Source: JBEVNR01 sp040507985 (GTDB lineage: Bacteria; Pseudomonadota; Alphaproteobacteria; Rickettsiales; UBA6187). Taken from it: DNA of 19,646 bases. Below the pieces are notes generated by a model that made no database searches, was not told the DNA's origin, and worked only from the letters and a program-made list of their open reading frames with translations. The DNA lies in the NCBI GenBank assembly GCA_040507985.1, contig JBEVNR010000017.1:1-19646 (forward strand). The letters run 5' to 3'. Positions 6,976 through 13,918 of the stretch are shown piece after piece. The stretch's first letter is position 1; each line of letters starts with the position of its first letter. The translations under genes were made by a program, and so were the position numbers.

Positions 6976-9900
6976 AAAACGGAAAACCCTTCTTCTGCGC
7001 TGCCTTCAGGATGAGGGAACGTTACTCTTTAGGCTTGAGCGCGGCGGGAAGCCTCTCCCCATGCGGGAATGGCGGAATGCCGGGCATGAAGGCGCCGCCG
7101 CGTTGATCGAACATGGCATGGAACTCGCCATGCCGGACACGAACTCGGAAGAAGAAACCTTCCGGCTTCCGGAGGAGACGTTAATGGAATGGATGAACGG
7201 GCAAGAACGCCACTTGCAGCGCCTGCTGGCACTGCCCCCTCTATACGACGGCGGCATTCAAATCGACAGCGAGGGCATGTTCCATCAACCGGATTTCAGC
7301 ATCCGTTACCTCTGGCAGAAACCCAACGGGCAGGCCTATACGCGCGTACAGGAGGAAGGCTGCTTTATCACCGTCGCCGGCGAACGCCGTCTTCTGCCGT
7401 CCTCCGCATGGCGATTGACGAGGGCATTGCGGCAATTGCAGGACAGGCTCGCCCGGCATACGGAAACCGCCGAACGCATGGCCGACTGGCATGAGGTGCA
7501 GCAATTGCTGAGTCTGCTGCCAGAAGAAGAGCGGCAACAAATCAACCAATCTTCCGTCCTGCGGAGCGTCCGTTTGTTTTACGCCAATGCGTTCCGTTTC
7601 GAGGCCGTTCCGGGCGAAAGCGGCTACGACATCGCCGTAACGCTTCTGCGCCAGAAAGACAGCGCCTTCCGGACGGAATCCTCTTCCGTGACACACGAAC
7701 TGTTGCTGACTCCGGCGGATCAAGAAAAGTTTTCAGCCTTCTTTGCAAAAGCCAACAGCTTGACGGCCTGCACGCCGTTGGACGTCGGGCGATATGTGAT
7801 CCTTGATCCTAACGTCCATAAGCTCTTGCAGCATGTACATACCGTGCGGCGACGACCGTCCGACGCAAGACTGGCCTTTCTCAAAAACCCCCGCGCCGCC
7901 TTAATGCAGGAACTCGGGAACGCCATCGACGAAGACGTATTCGCCGCCATCCTCTCCGACCGCGTCGTCGGGCTAGGCGTTTGGCAGGAAAAAGTCGTTC
8001 CGTATATTCAGCTTAAAGGCCAACAATGGATTCCGGACGGCAAATTGCCCGACGGCGGAACGAAAGGAATACGCATCGGCAATACGAACGTACCGATCAA
8101 GGACGAAGAAGAGGCGCGGAATATTATCTCGGAATGCGCCAAGGCTCGGGAGCAAGGAAAGACCGCCTTTATCCACAAAGGCGAGGAACTGCCGGCGACG
8201 CTCGGGACGGAAGAAGCCGTCTCCGCCCTTTATCCCGTCAGACCCAAAAAAAACGAACCGCAGACACCGTCCGAGACGCAGGAAAACCTCCGCAAGGAAC
8301 GCACGGTCATCATCGTCAAAGAGAATTTTGATGATTTAACCTATGAGGCTATGCGGAAGCCGCGCACGCACGTTCCGCCCTTCAATCATCTGCCCGAACA
8401 AATGCGGACGTCGCCTAAGCCTCACCAAAAAATAGGGTTCGACTGGTTATGCGAGCGCTACCGCTCCGGCTCGCGCGGGGCATTGCTAGCCGACGATATG
8501 GGGCTCGGGAAGACATGGCAGGCACTGGCGTTCATGGCATGGCTGCGGCAGGGAATGCAGGAGGGCGCCGTCCATCGGTCTCCGATATTGATCGTTGCGC
8601 CGACGGGTTTGCTCCGCAATTGGCAGAAGGAAATCACGGATCATTTAAAGGACGGCATAGGCGATACGATAAGCGCCTATGCCGCCGATATTGCTCCCTA
8701 TCGGCACGGCAGCGCCGGCGAATATTATCTGGATACCAAACGCTTGCAAGCGTCGGATTTGATCCTAACGACCTATGAAACGCTGAATAACTATCAGGTA
8801 AGTTTTGCGGCCATATCCTGCGCCGCCGTGATCTTCGATGAAATGCAGAAAGTAAAGAATCCCGCCTCTCAAATCACCGGCGCGGCCAACAGCCTGAAAG
8901 CGGATTTCTGGATAGGCATGACCGGCACGCCCGTAGAAAACCGGCTATGTGACTTATGGTGCATTACGGATATTCTTCAACCCGGCTGGCTAGGCAGCGT
9001 CAAGGACTTTAGCCGCCGCTTTGAGAAGCCGCTGGCGGAATCCTCCGGCCACGAGCAATTGGAAGAGCTGAACGAATTAATCACGCGGGAAAACGCCGAC
9101 GCTCCCGCTTATATGCTCCGCCGTATGAAAGAAGACGAGTTGGAGGGATTGCCCAAGAAGCATATCCATACTAGAGCGGAGCCGATGGCTTCGATTCAGG
9201 CCGCCGCTTATTCCGCAGCGGTGGAACGGGCGCAAACGGACGACCGTCCCGGCAGCATGCTGCGCGCGCTCCACGACATGCGGGCCATATCCCTGCATCC
9301 CGACTATCGCCGAACCGAACGTTATGCAGATGACGAAGCGTTCATCGCCTCTTCCGCACGGGTAAAAACCTGCTTCAAGATAATGGAAGAGATTCGCCGG
9401 AAAAACGAAAAGGCGTTGATTTTCGTCGAATATGACTGCTGGCATCAGCGCGATTTCCTGCCGGCGATGCTGAAGCGCCGTTTCGGTTTGGCGGAAATGC
9501 CGATGATTATCAACGGCGGCGTACAAGGCGCCGAAAGACAGGCGCGGGTAGAGCGTTTCCAAAACCGCGAGGAAGGCTTCGACGTCATGCTGATTAGCCC
9601 GAAAGCCGGAGGAGTAGGGCTGACCCTGACGGCGGCGAATCATGTGATCCACCTTACCCGTTGGTGGAATCCGGCAGTGGAAGACCAAGCGACGGATCGC
9701 GTCTACCGCATCGGGCAGAAGCGGGAGGTACATGTTTACTATCCGATGGCCATCCATCCGAGTTTAGACAGTTTCGACTCCTGCCTGCACGAATTATTGG
9801 AAAGCAAACGCCGGCTCAGCCGAAAAACTCTCCTGCCGGCGACGGAGGCGGACACGGTAGCGGCGCTGTTTACAAAAACCGTTCGGCAGCGGGACGACGA

Positions 9901-10330
9901 TCTAGCCGGCATGCAGGAAATCGCCGGCATGACGGGACAACAATTCCAAAGCTACGTTTTAAGCCGTCTATCCCGCGCGGCGAGCGCCTACGGCTTGCAC
10001 ACCCGACATACGCCGTCTTCATGGGACGGCGGGGCCGACATGATTCTGGAAACCGATGACGGCGAAATTCTTGCCGTGATCCAATGCAAACACAGCGGCA
10101 ATCCTCAAGCTACCAAGACCGGAAGCGATGACGCGAGAAGAGCGTTTGGCGGCTACGGACTGAAATCGGACGCGTTTAGCGTAGTCATTACCAATGCTCG
10201 GGCGTCCGCAGCAGATCGGGCTTGGCATAGCGAAAATCCTGACCGGCATTTGTTGGTAGATGGAGAGGAGGCTTGCCGACCGGAAAGAATTCTGAAGTTC
10301 GTGGCGGAGTCAAGGGATAAACTTAGCTGA
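6959..10330 (+). CDS. zorD: ZorD: SNF2-type ATPase fused to a Mrr-like nuclease, type I Zorya effector
   Basis: ZorD is the nuclease effector that degrades invading DNA. In this 1123-aa protein, residues 1-490 are a family-specific N-terminal part. A SNF2/Swi2 ATPase follows: Walker A LLADDMGLGKT (Lys518), Walker B VIFDEMQKVKN (Asp627, Glu628; DEMQ where DEAQ or DEAH is usual), motif III GMTGTPVENRL, motif V SPKAGGVGLTLTAANHV, and motif VI DQATDRVYRIGQ. The last 130 residues carry a PD-(D/E)xK nuclease of the Mrr type: WDGGAD (Asp1023, Asp1027) then VIQCKHS (Gln1042, Lys1044). All key residues are present, so it looks active. The ATG lies inside zorC (17-base overlap). Type II Zorya has an HNH protein (ZorE) instead of ZorC and ZorD, so this is type I. 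Confidence 0.94.
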   Translation: MITAFRKRKTLLLRCLQDEGTLLFRLERGGKPLPMREWRNAGHEGAAALIEHGMELAMPDTNSEEETFRLPEETLMEWMNGQERHLQRLLALPPLYDGGIQIDSEGMFHQPDFSIRYLWQKPNGQAYTRVQEEGCFITVAGERRLLPSSAWRLTRALRQLQDRLARHTETAERMADWHEVQQLLSLLPEEERQQINQSSVLRSVRLFYANAFRFEAVPGESGYDIAVTLLRQKDSAFRTESSSVTHELLLTPADQEKFSAFFAKANSLTACTPLDVGRYVILDPNVHKLLQHVHTVRRRPSDARLAFLKNPRAALMQELGNAIDEDVFAAILSDRVVGLGVWQEKVVPYIQLKGQQWIPDGKLPDGGTKGIRIGNTNVPIKDEEEARNIISECAKAREQGKTAFIHKGEELPATLGTEEAVSALYPVRPKKNEPQTPSETQENLRKERTVIIVKENFDDLTYEAMRKPRTHVPPFNHLPEQMRTSPKPHQKIGFDWLCERYRSGSRGALLADDMGLGKTWQALAFMAWLRQGMQEGAVHRSPILIVAPTGLLRNWQKEITDHLKDGIGDTISAYAADIAPYRHGSAGEYYLDTKRLQASDLILTTYETLNNYQVSFAAISCAAVIFDEMQKVKNPASQITGAANSLKADFWIGMTGTPVENRLCDLWCITDILQPGWLGSVKDFSRRFEKPLAESSGHEQLEELNELITRENADAPAYMLRRMKEDELEGLPKKHIHTRAEPMASIQAAAYSAAVERAQTDDRPGSMLRALHDMRAISLHPDYRRTERYADDEAFIASSARVKTCFKIMEEIRRKNEKALIFVEYDCWHQRDFLPAMLKRRFGLAEMPMIINGGVQGAERQARVERFQNREEGFDVMLISPKAGGVGLTLTAANHVIHLTRWWNPAVEDQATDRVYRIGQKREVHVYYPMAIHPSLDSFDSCLHELLESKRRLSRKTLLPATEADTVAALFTKTVRQRDDDLAGMQEIAGMTGQQFQSYVLSRLSRAASAYGLHTRHTPSSWDGGADMILETDDGEILAVIQCKHSGNPQATKTGSDDARRAFGGYGLKSDAFSVVITNARASAADRAWHSENPDRHLLVDGEEACRPERILKFVAESRDKLS

Positions 10331-10736
10331 ATGTGACGCGCAGGCAGACGGTAGGCTAACGCGCTCTCGTTAAACTCCCCTCTATCAGACAAGTTTTGAA
10401 CATTGTGATGTCTCCGAAGCGGTCTCATTTTTTCCGACGGGGTGAGGCGCTTGTCGGCATACGCTATGGCCAGAGCATCCATCAAAGAGCGTATTAAAGG
10501 ACTCCAATTTCATAAGCATAGCCTTTTTACCAAGGCGTTTCGCACCTGATGGCATCATTTCTGTCTGCCGCAACGTAAGGGTGCAATCTTAACTTCTGGA
10601 TGGAGGCACAGAGCTTCTCCAGACCTTTTTCATATCCGCACAAATTTCGTGTATAAATGGCATTTTCTGTGGTTTTAAAAAATTCGATTTTTATCTTTGA
10701 TTTCTTAGAAGACATTGGATTCATTTATTAAAAACA
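10331..10736. other. Post-Zorya stretch with broken minus-strand frames
   Basis: No family is recognisable. On the minus strand, a 65-codon frame (10724-10527, MNPMSSKKSKIKIEFFKTTENAIY...) has no Shine-Dalgarno sequence. Two further frames overlap its end and continue leftwards (10573-10385 and a frame through DALAIAYADKRLTPSEK at about 10485). Together they look like one small gene scattered over three frames, that is, a decayed gene converging on zorD. No hairpin with a U-run was found directly after the zorD stop, so the operon terminator is not apparent. Confidence 0.3.
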
Positions 10737-10765
10737 GCGAAACGAAACGGCCCTTTTCGTTTCGC
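10737..10765. repeat. 11-bp perfect inverted repeat at the left border of the phage module
   Basis: GCGAAACGAAA (10737-10747) and TTTCGTTTCGC (10755-10765) are exact inverted repeats around a 7-base loop (CGGCCCT). The repeat separates A+T-rich DNA on the left from the G+C-rich phage block on the right. On the minus strand it lies downstream of the tail gene, so it could terminate that transcript, although no clean U-run follows. Alternatives are an operator or a recombination site. Confidence 0.5.
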
Positions 10766-10898
10766 ACCTAGAGGTCAATCGTGCCTCGCGAGTTACCCAC
10801 GATTCGAGGGCCGGGGAGTACCTTGGCCTCGGGCTCCGCGCCCCCCTCGGTACGCCCCCGAGAGGGCTGGAGAAGGCCGCTTCGGCATGCCGCAGGCC

Positions 10899-11480
10899 TC
10901 ACCGCGCCGTCCGCAGCGCCTGCGCGAGGCGACGGCGCATGTGGCCGGCAAAGGCCTTCCTCGCCTCCCGCAGCGCGGCCTCGAAGAAGCCGAAGCGGGG
11001 ACGGACATGCGCGTCGGGAGAGAAGGCGAACATGCGTTCGATGGAGGAGCGGCTCCGACGCACGAACGCGCCCTTCGGCAAGAGGAAGGCGCGCTTGCGC
11101 GTGTCCAAAAGTTTCCGCACCCCGCCCGCACGGCGCAGGCTGACGGGCGTCGCGTCCGACGGCACGGCGAGGTTCTTGCCCCGCTGCGGCGTCTTCGTCC
11201 CGCCCTTCTCCTGCAGCTCCGCCCAGCGCACCTTCGTGTAGACGGAGGCCTTCAGGCTGCCCTTGGTCGCCCGCTCGACCTTGATCCCCGAGGGAGCGCC
11301 GGGCGCGTACCACTTCCTGCGGTTCTCGAACGCCGCCTCGGCGCGGGAGACCGCCGCCTTCTGCACGTCCTTAGCCGTATCGTTCAACGCCAGCATGGCG
11401 GCGAACGGGATCTGCTGCCGCCGGATGCGGTCGAGACCGGCGGCGAACTCCTTGAGGTTGTGCGTAACCGAAATCTCCAT
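10899..11480 (-). CDS. Phage tail-type structural protein (minor tail protein Z-like)
   Basis: The 193-aa product starts MEISVTHNLKEFAAGLDRIRRQQIPFAAMLALNDTAKDV. The pattern of an N-terminal VTHNL...L...RRQIPFA...ALN.TA.DV followed by a basic C-terminal half is what I associate with gpZ-like minor tail or tail-completion proteins, which act at the tail end or head-tail joint of the virion. The assignment rests on memory of the pattern, not on alignment. The start is clear: GGAGGAG sits immediately upstream of the ATG. It follows the 141-aa virion gene by eight bases. Longer open frames in the same DNA (both strands) are shadows created by the high G+C content. Confidence 0.6.
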   Translation of the reverse strand: MEISVTHNLKEFAAGLDRIRRQQIPFAAMLALNDTAKDVQKAAVSRAEAAFENRRKWYAPGAPSGIKVERATKGSLKASVYTKVRWAELQEKGGTKTPQRGKNLAVPSDATPVSLRRAGGVRKLLDTRKRAFLLPKGAFVRRSRSSIERMFAFSPDAHVRPRFGFFEAALREARKAFAGHMRRRLAQALRTAR

Positions 11481-11488
11481 GACTCCTC

Positions 11489-11914
11489 CTACGAATCGGG
11501 TTGCGTCGGTACGCCGTATTGCAGTCCCGATAGCAGCGCGAACGCCGCCAGCGGCGCGCTGCCCGAGTTGCCAGACGGCGTGATCGTGAGCCGCACGTAC
11601 CGCTTGTTGGGACGATAGCCGATACGCCGCACCTCGCCGTCGTCGGCGAAGGTAAAGCCCGCCTGCGCCTCCGTGCCTTCCAGATACTTGTCGTCCACGG
11701 CGGTTGCGTCGGAGAGGTTGGCGACGTTGCCGTCCTCCACCAGAACGGCGAAGGCGGCATCCGCATCGGCCAGAACGCCCGTCAGAATCCCGAACTCGAC
11801 GTAGCCTACGCCCGCGCAGTCGATGATCGAACTAACCAAAGCGGTGTTGTCGTTGGCTGCGACGGGCGCAATGGCCTTCTTCAGCACGGTAGACGATCTC
11901 AAATTAGCGGGCAT
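11489..11914 (-). CDS. Phage structural protein, unknown function
   Basis: This 141-aa protein is acidic and small-residue-rich (IIDCAGVGYVEFGILTGVLADADAAFAVLVEDG...). Its close, NKRYVRLTITPSGNSGSAPLAAFALL, fits a beta-sandwich fold. The pattern of a D-A-D-A-x-F-x-V-L-x-E-D-G segment and Y-V-R-L-T-I-T-P is common in small phage head or neck proteins annotated as hypothetical. A virion role is inferred from this and from the tail gene that follows. GGAGGTGA, which contains the integrase stop codon, is its ribosome-binding site, so its translation is probably coupled to the integrase. Confidence 0.55.
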   Translation of the reverse strand: MPANLRSSTVLKKAIAPVAANDNTALVSSIIDCAGVGYVEFGILTGVLADADAAFAVLVEDGNVANLSDATAVDDKYLEGTEAQAGFTFADDGEVRRIGYRPNKRYVRLTITPSGNSGSAPLAAFALLSGLQYGVPTQPDS

Positions 11915-11917
11915 GTT

Positions 11918-12994
11918 TCACCTCCGATTGGCGTTTTCCTTGTCTTTCAGCGTAGTTCCGCCGCCCTTCGCCCGTGAAGATTCTTTCGCCGCGCTCCCGT
12001 GCGGCAAGCCAAGCACGAAGGGCGCGACGCGCTCCGCCTGCACCCCGAGCGAGGCCCGCGCCGCCTCGCGGTCGAAGGCGTCGATGTACCGCTCCGTCAC
12101 CTTGATGTCGCTATGCCGCAGCAGGCTCTTGATCGCCGCCATGCTCGCGCCCGCTTGGTTGAGGTCGGTCGCGAAAGCGTGGCGGAGGCCGTGGAAGGTC
12201 AGGTCGGACAATCCCGCCTTGGCCCGGACGCGCCGCCATTCGCGGTACATGTCTCCCGCCTTGCCGAACAGCAGGGAGGCACTGTCGGGCAGCGTCTCCA
12301 TGTAGGCGGACAGCACGTCGGCCACCTCCTTGCAGACGGCGACGCTCATGGACTTTCCGCCCTTCATCTTAGCGAAATGGATCGTGCCGCCCGCCGCGTC
12401 CACGTCCCGCGTCCGCAGGGAAAGGAGCTGCGACTTGCGCCCGCCCGTCGCCAATGCCAGCATGACCAACACGCCGACGGGCTTTTTGATCTCCTCGCCC
12501 GCCGCCGCGAACAGCCGCTCCCGCTCCGCCGTCGAAAGCGGCCTCGCCTTGGGCGGCGGCTCCTTGCATTTGCGGACGTCGAAGGCGGGATTGACGGCGA
12601 TCCATCCCCATTCCTTCCGCGCGACGGTCAGGCAATGGGAGACGGCGGCGAGATAGCGGTTGACGGTGGCGGGACTGCGGCCCGAGGCCCGCAGCTCGTC
12701 GCGGCATTCCGCCAGCAATCCCGACGTGACGTGGCAGAGCAGCGTCGCGCCGAGCCGCCTCCGCCACCAAGTGAACTGCGCCCGCTGGCAGCGCAGGAAG
12801 TCCGCGCTGTCGCTCTTGATCGGCAGCACGTCGCGCAAATAGCGGTCGATCATCTCCTCCGCCGTGTGCCGCGCCCACGCCTTGGCGTCGGCGGCGCGGT
12901 CGAACACGCGGCTGCGCGGACGGAAGCCCGCGCGGCGGACGACGGCCTGCCACGCCGTCCCGCCGCCCTTTTTCACCCGCCGAACCGTCGCCAC
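11918..12994 (-). CDS. Tyrosine-family site-specific integrase
   Basis: The integrase catalyses recombination between attP and attB. The 358-aa product has an N-terminal arm-type DNA-binding part (VATVRRVKKGGGTAWQAVVRRAG), a SAM-like core-binding domain (about 75-160, LRASGRSPATVNRYLAAVSHCL) and the catalytic domain. The latter shows ATGGRKSQLLSL (first Arg), HGLRHAFAT (His-x-x-Arg), LLRHSDIKVTERY (His and nucleophile Tyr). The frame is open 29 codons further to a TTG at 13081, but that extension reads unlike an integrase N-terminus. The GTG at 12994 directly before ATVRRVKK fits the family better, although its ribosome-binding site is weak. It is followed at once by virion genes, which is unusual for an integrase. 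Confidence 0.88.
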   Translation of the reverse strand: MATVRRVKKGGGTAWQAVVRRAGFRPRSRVFDRAADAKAWARHTAEEMIDRYLRDVLPIKSDSADFLRCQRAQFTWWRRRLGATLLCHVTSGLLAECRDELRASGRSPATVNRYLAAVSHCLTVARKEWGWIAVNPAFDVRKCKEPPPKARPLSTAERERLFAAAGEEIKKPVGVLVMLALATGGRKSQLLSLRTRDVDAAGGTIHFAKMKGGKSMSVAVCKEVADVLSAYMETLPDSASLLFGKAGDMYREWRRVRAKAGLSDLTFHGLRHAFATDLNQAGASMAAIKSLLRHSDIKVTERYIDAFDREAARASLGVQAERVAPFVLGLPHGSAAKESSRAKGGGTTLKDKENANRR

Positions 12995-13010
12995 GCCGAC
13001 CGCGCTTTCT

Positions 13011-13030
13011 TGTGATGGATGTGTGATGGA
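13011..13030 (+). repeat. Tandem 9-bp repeat upstream of the integrase
   Basis: TGTGATGGA occurs at 13011-13019 and again at 13022-13030, a spacing of 11 bases, about one helical turn. It lies 17 bases before the likely integrase start. Arm-type integrase sites and repressor sites often look like this, but nothing proves the role. Confidence 0.35.
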
Positions 13031-13161
13031 CTCCCATGCTAATCCCCCGCCGCCGTAGGGTGAAGACGGCTTTTTCCGCAAGACTTATAATCCTCGTGAC
13101 ATTTCTTCGGAAAGGCGTTATGCGGATTGCAGGAAACGCGAACCGCTACGGCAGGACAGAC

Positions 13162-13350
13162 ATGGACGCGACAGTCATCGCGGCGTATATCGGCGGCGGA
13201 TTTCTTATCGCCGACCCTATTCCCGGCGCACAAGCAAAACTATACGCTCCGGAACATCGGCGCCGACGGCATGTCAATCACATAGGCGAGGCGAACCAAC
13301 CTTTAGAGTGGCTGAGCGTCAGGTCCGAGTTCCAACCGCGCAGGAAATAG
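13162..13350 (+). CDS. Small possible membrane protein, or remnant
   Basis: ATG at 13162 is preceded by AGGA (13153-13156) at five bases. The 62-aa product begins MDATVIAAYIGGGFLIADPI, a hydrophobic segment (about 4-17) that could span the membrane, and then turns basic (APEHRRRRHVNHIGE). The same frame is open upstream to about 13036 without a better start. It may be the beginning of a membrane-protein gene that was cut and fused to other DNA, since the second half is unlike a normal continuation. I recognise no family. Confidence 0.3.
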   Translation: MDATVIAAYIGGGFLIADPIPGAQAKLYAPEHRRRRHVNHIGEANQPLEWLSVRSEFQPRRK

Positions 13351-13630
13351 CGGGCGGACGGATGAAGGCAGCCGTCTCCTCCAATTCCATGCCGATCTCC
13401 TCTTGACGAAGGCGGGCGTTGCGTTCGACGGTTGCCGGGAACGGCGTTAGCGATAGGGAATAACCGGCACGGATACCCAAAGCGCCGGGAACCAAAAACA
13501 CGATAAAACCATATGCGATCTTATTCGCGGGAAGCCGCTATTGTATTCGCTGCACTCCCGAGGCAGGAGATTGCGTGCGCCGCTTGAGGCGAAACGTATA
13601 AACTCGCTGCTGACGGAAGCGGGCAAACTA
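13351..13630. other. Stretch without a confident gene; remnant frames
   Basis: A minus-strand frame (13501-13319, ending LRQEEIGMELEETAAFIRPP) and a plus-strand frame (about 13463-13630, ending AKRINSLLTEAGKL) read like protein but have no start or family. The plus-strand frame runs directly into the hairpin-rich element at 13631 and is ended by a stop inside that element's inverted repeat. Confidence 0.25.
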
Positions 13631-13759
13631 AGGCGTGTCATCAATTAAACAATCCGTAGGATTGTCATCCCGAACTTGTTTCGAGATGACAAAACCTAAC
13701 GGTTTTGTTCAAATGAAGATCGATCAATGCCCTCTTTATACTTAATTGATGACACGCCC
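13631..13759. mobile_element. MITE-like element made of nested hairpins
   Basis: Terminal inverted repeats GGCGTGTCATCAATTAA (13632-13648) and its exact reverse complement (13742-13758) bound a 129-bp element, flanked by CTA on both sides (13628-13630 and 13759-13761; at least a TA duplication). Inside are three more hairpins: AATCC-GTA-GGATT (13651-13663); GTCATCCCGAA paired with TTCGAGATGAC (13664-13674 with 13680-13690, one mismatch); and AAAACC-TAAC-GGTTTT (13691-13706). It contains no gene. Its TA target matches IS630/Tc1-type or some IS5-group transposases, but its ends differ from those of the IS630 element at 528-1505, so that transposase probably did not move it. Confidence 0.75.
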
Positions 13760-13918
13760 TAGGTTTTGTTGACGTTTTTGTCATCGGCAGGAAGTATAGG
13801 GCGAGCCGGAAGAGAGGCGGCAAGGAGTTTCCGAACCGTGCCGGCGGCTTTCGGCTTTAGCCGGCCGTTACGCACGGGCAATAATATAACGATTTCGCAA
13901 GTTGCAGGGATACGGGCG

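Larger units (their letters stand above)
10768..13030 (-). mobile_element. Phage-derived G+C-rich module (integrase plus two virion-type genes)
   Basis: The block is clearly richer in G+C than the DNA on either side, and its three genes run tightly on the minus strand: tyrosine integrase, a 141-aa phage structural protein and a 193-aa tail-type protein. Both downstream genes have strong ribosome-binding sites, one overlapping the integrase stop codon. There is no lysis, replication, portal or terminase gene, so this is a fragment or a minimal element and not a complete prophage. After the tail gene (10898-10768), another phage-like frame ends VGNSRGTIDL at a TAG close to the palindrome. No matching direct repeats marking attL and attR were found by eye; the borders are set by composition. 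Confidence 0.6.

Noticed and set aside
9077..9757. 226-codon minus-strand ORF inside zorD
   Set aside because: It lies fully antisense to the helicase motifs of ZorD, has no recognisable family and is a by-product of the codon use of zorD.
10768..11313. 181-codon minus-strand ORF overlapping the tail-type gene
   Set aside because: Arg/Gly-rich shadow frame over most of its length; the GGAGGAG site and family pattern belong to the 10899-11480 frame. Only its last residues, beyond 10899, might be genuine phage sequence.
10887..11618. 243-codon plus-strand ORF opposite the phage virion genes
   Set aside because: Low-complexity Arg/Ala/Pro composition and no ribosome-binding site; the minus-strand genes have strong ones.
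11999..13015. 338-codon plus-strand ORF antisense to the integrase
   Set aside because: Arg-, His- and Ala-rich translation typical of the opposite strand of a G+C-rich gene; the integrase on the other strand has all catalytic residues.
13052..13075. Terminator-like GCCGT / ACGGC stem followed by five T residues
   Set aside because: Only five base pairs with a nine-base loop, and no plus-strand gene ends there; probably chance in G+C-rich DNA.
12995..13081. 29-codon N-terminal extension of the integrase to TTG 13081
   Set aside because: The start would be TTG, the extra residues are Ser/Pro/Gly-rich and unlike an integrase start, and they overlap the phased repeat; GTG 12994 fits the family better.
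13766..13918. 51-codon extension of the primase-helicase frame
   Set aside because: No ribosome-binding site at 13766 and a composition unlike the gene; ATG 13919 has AGGGA at eight bases.
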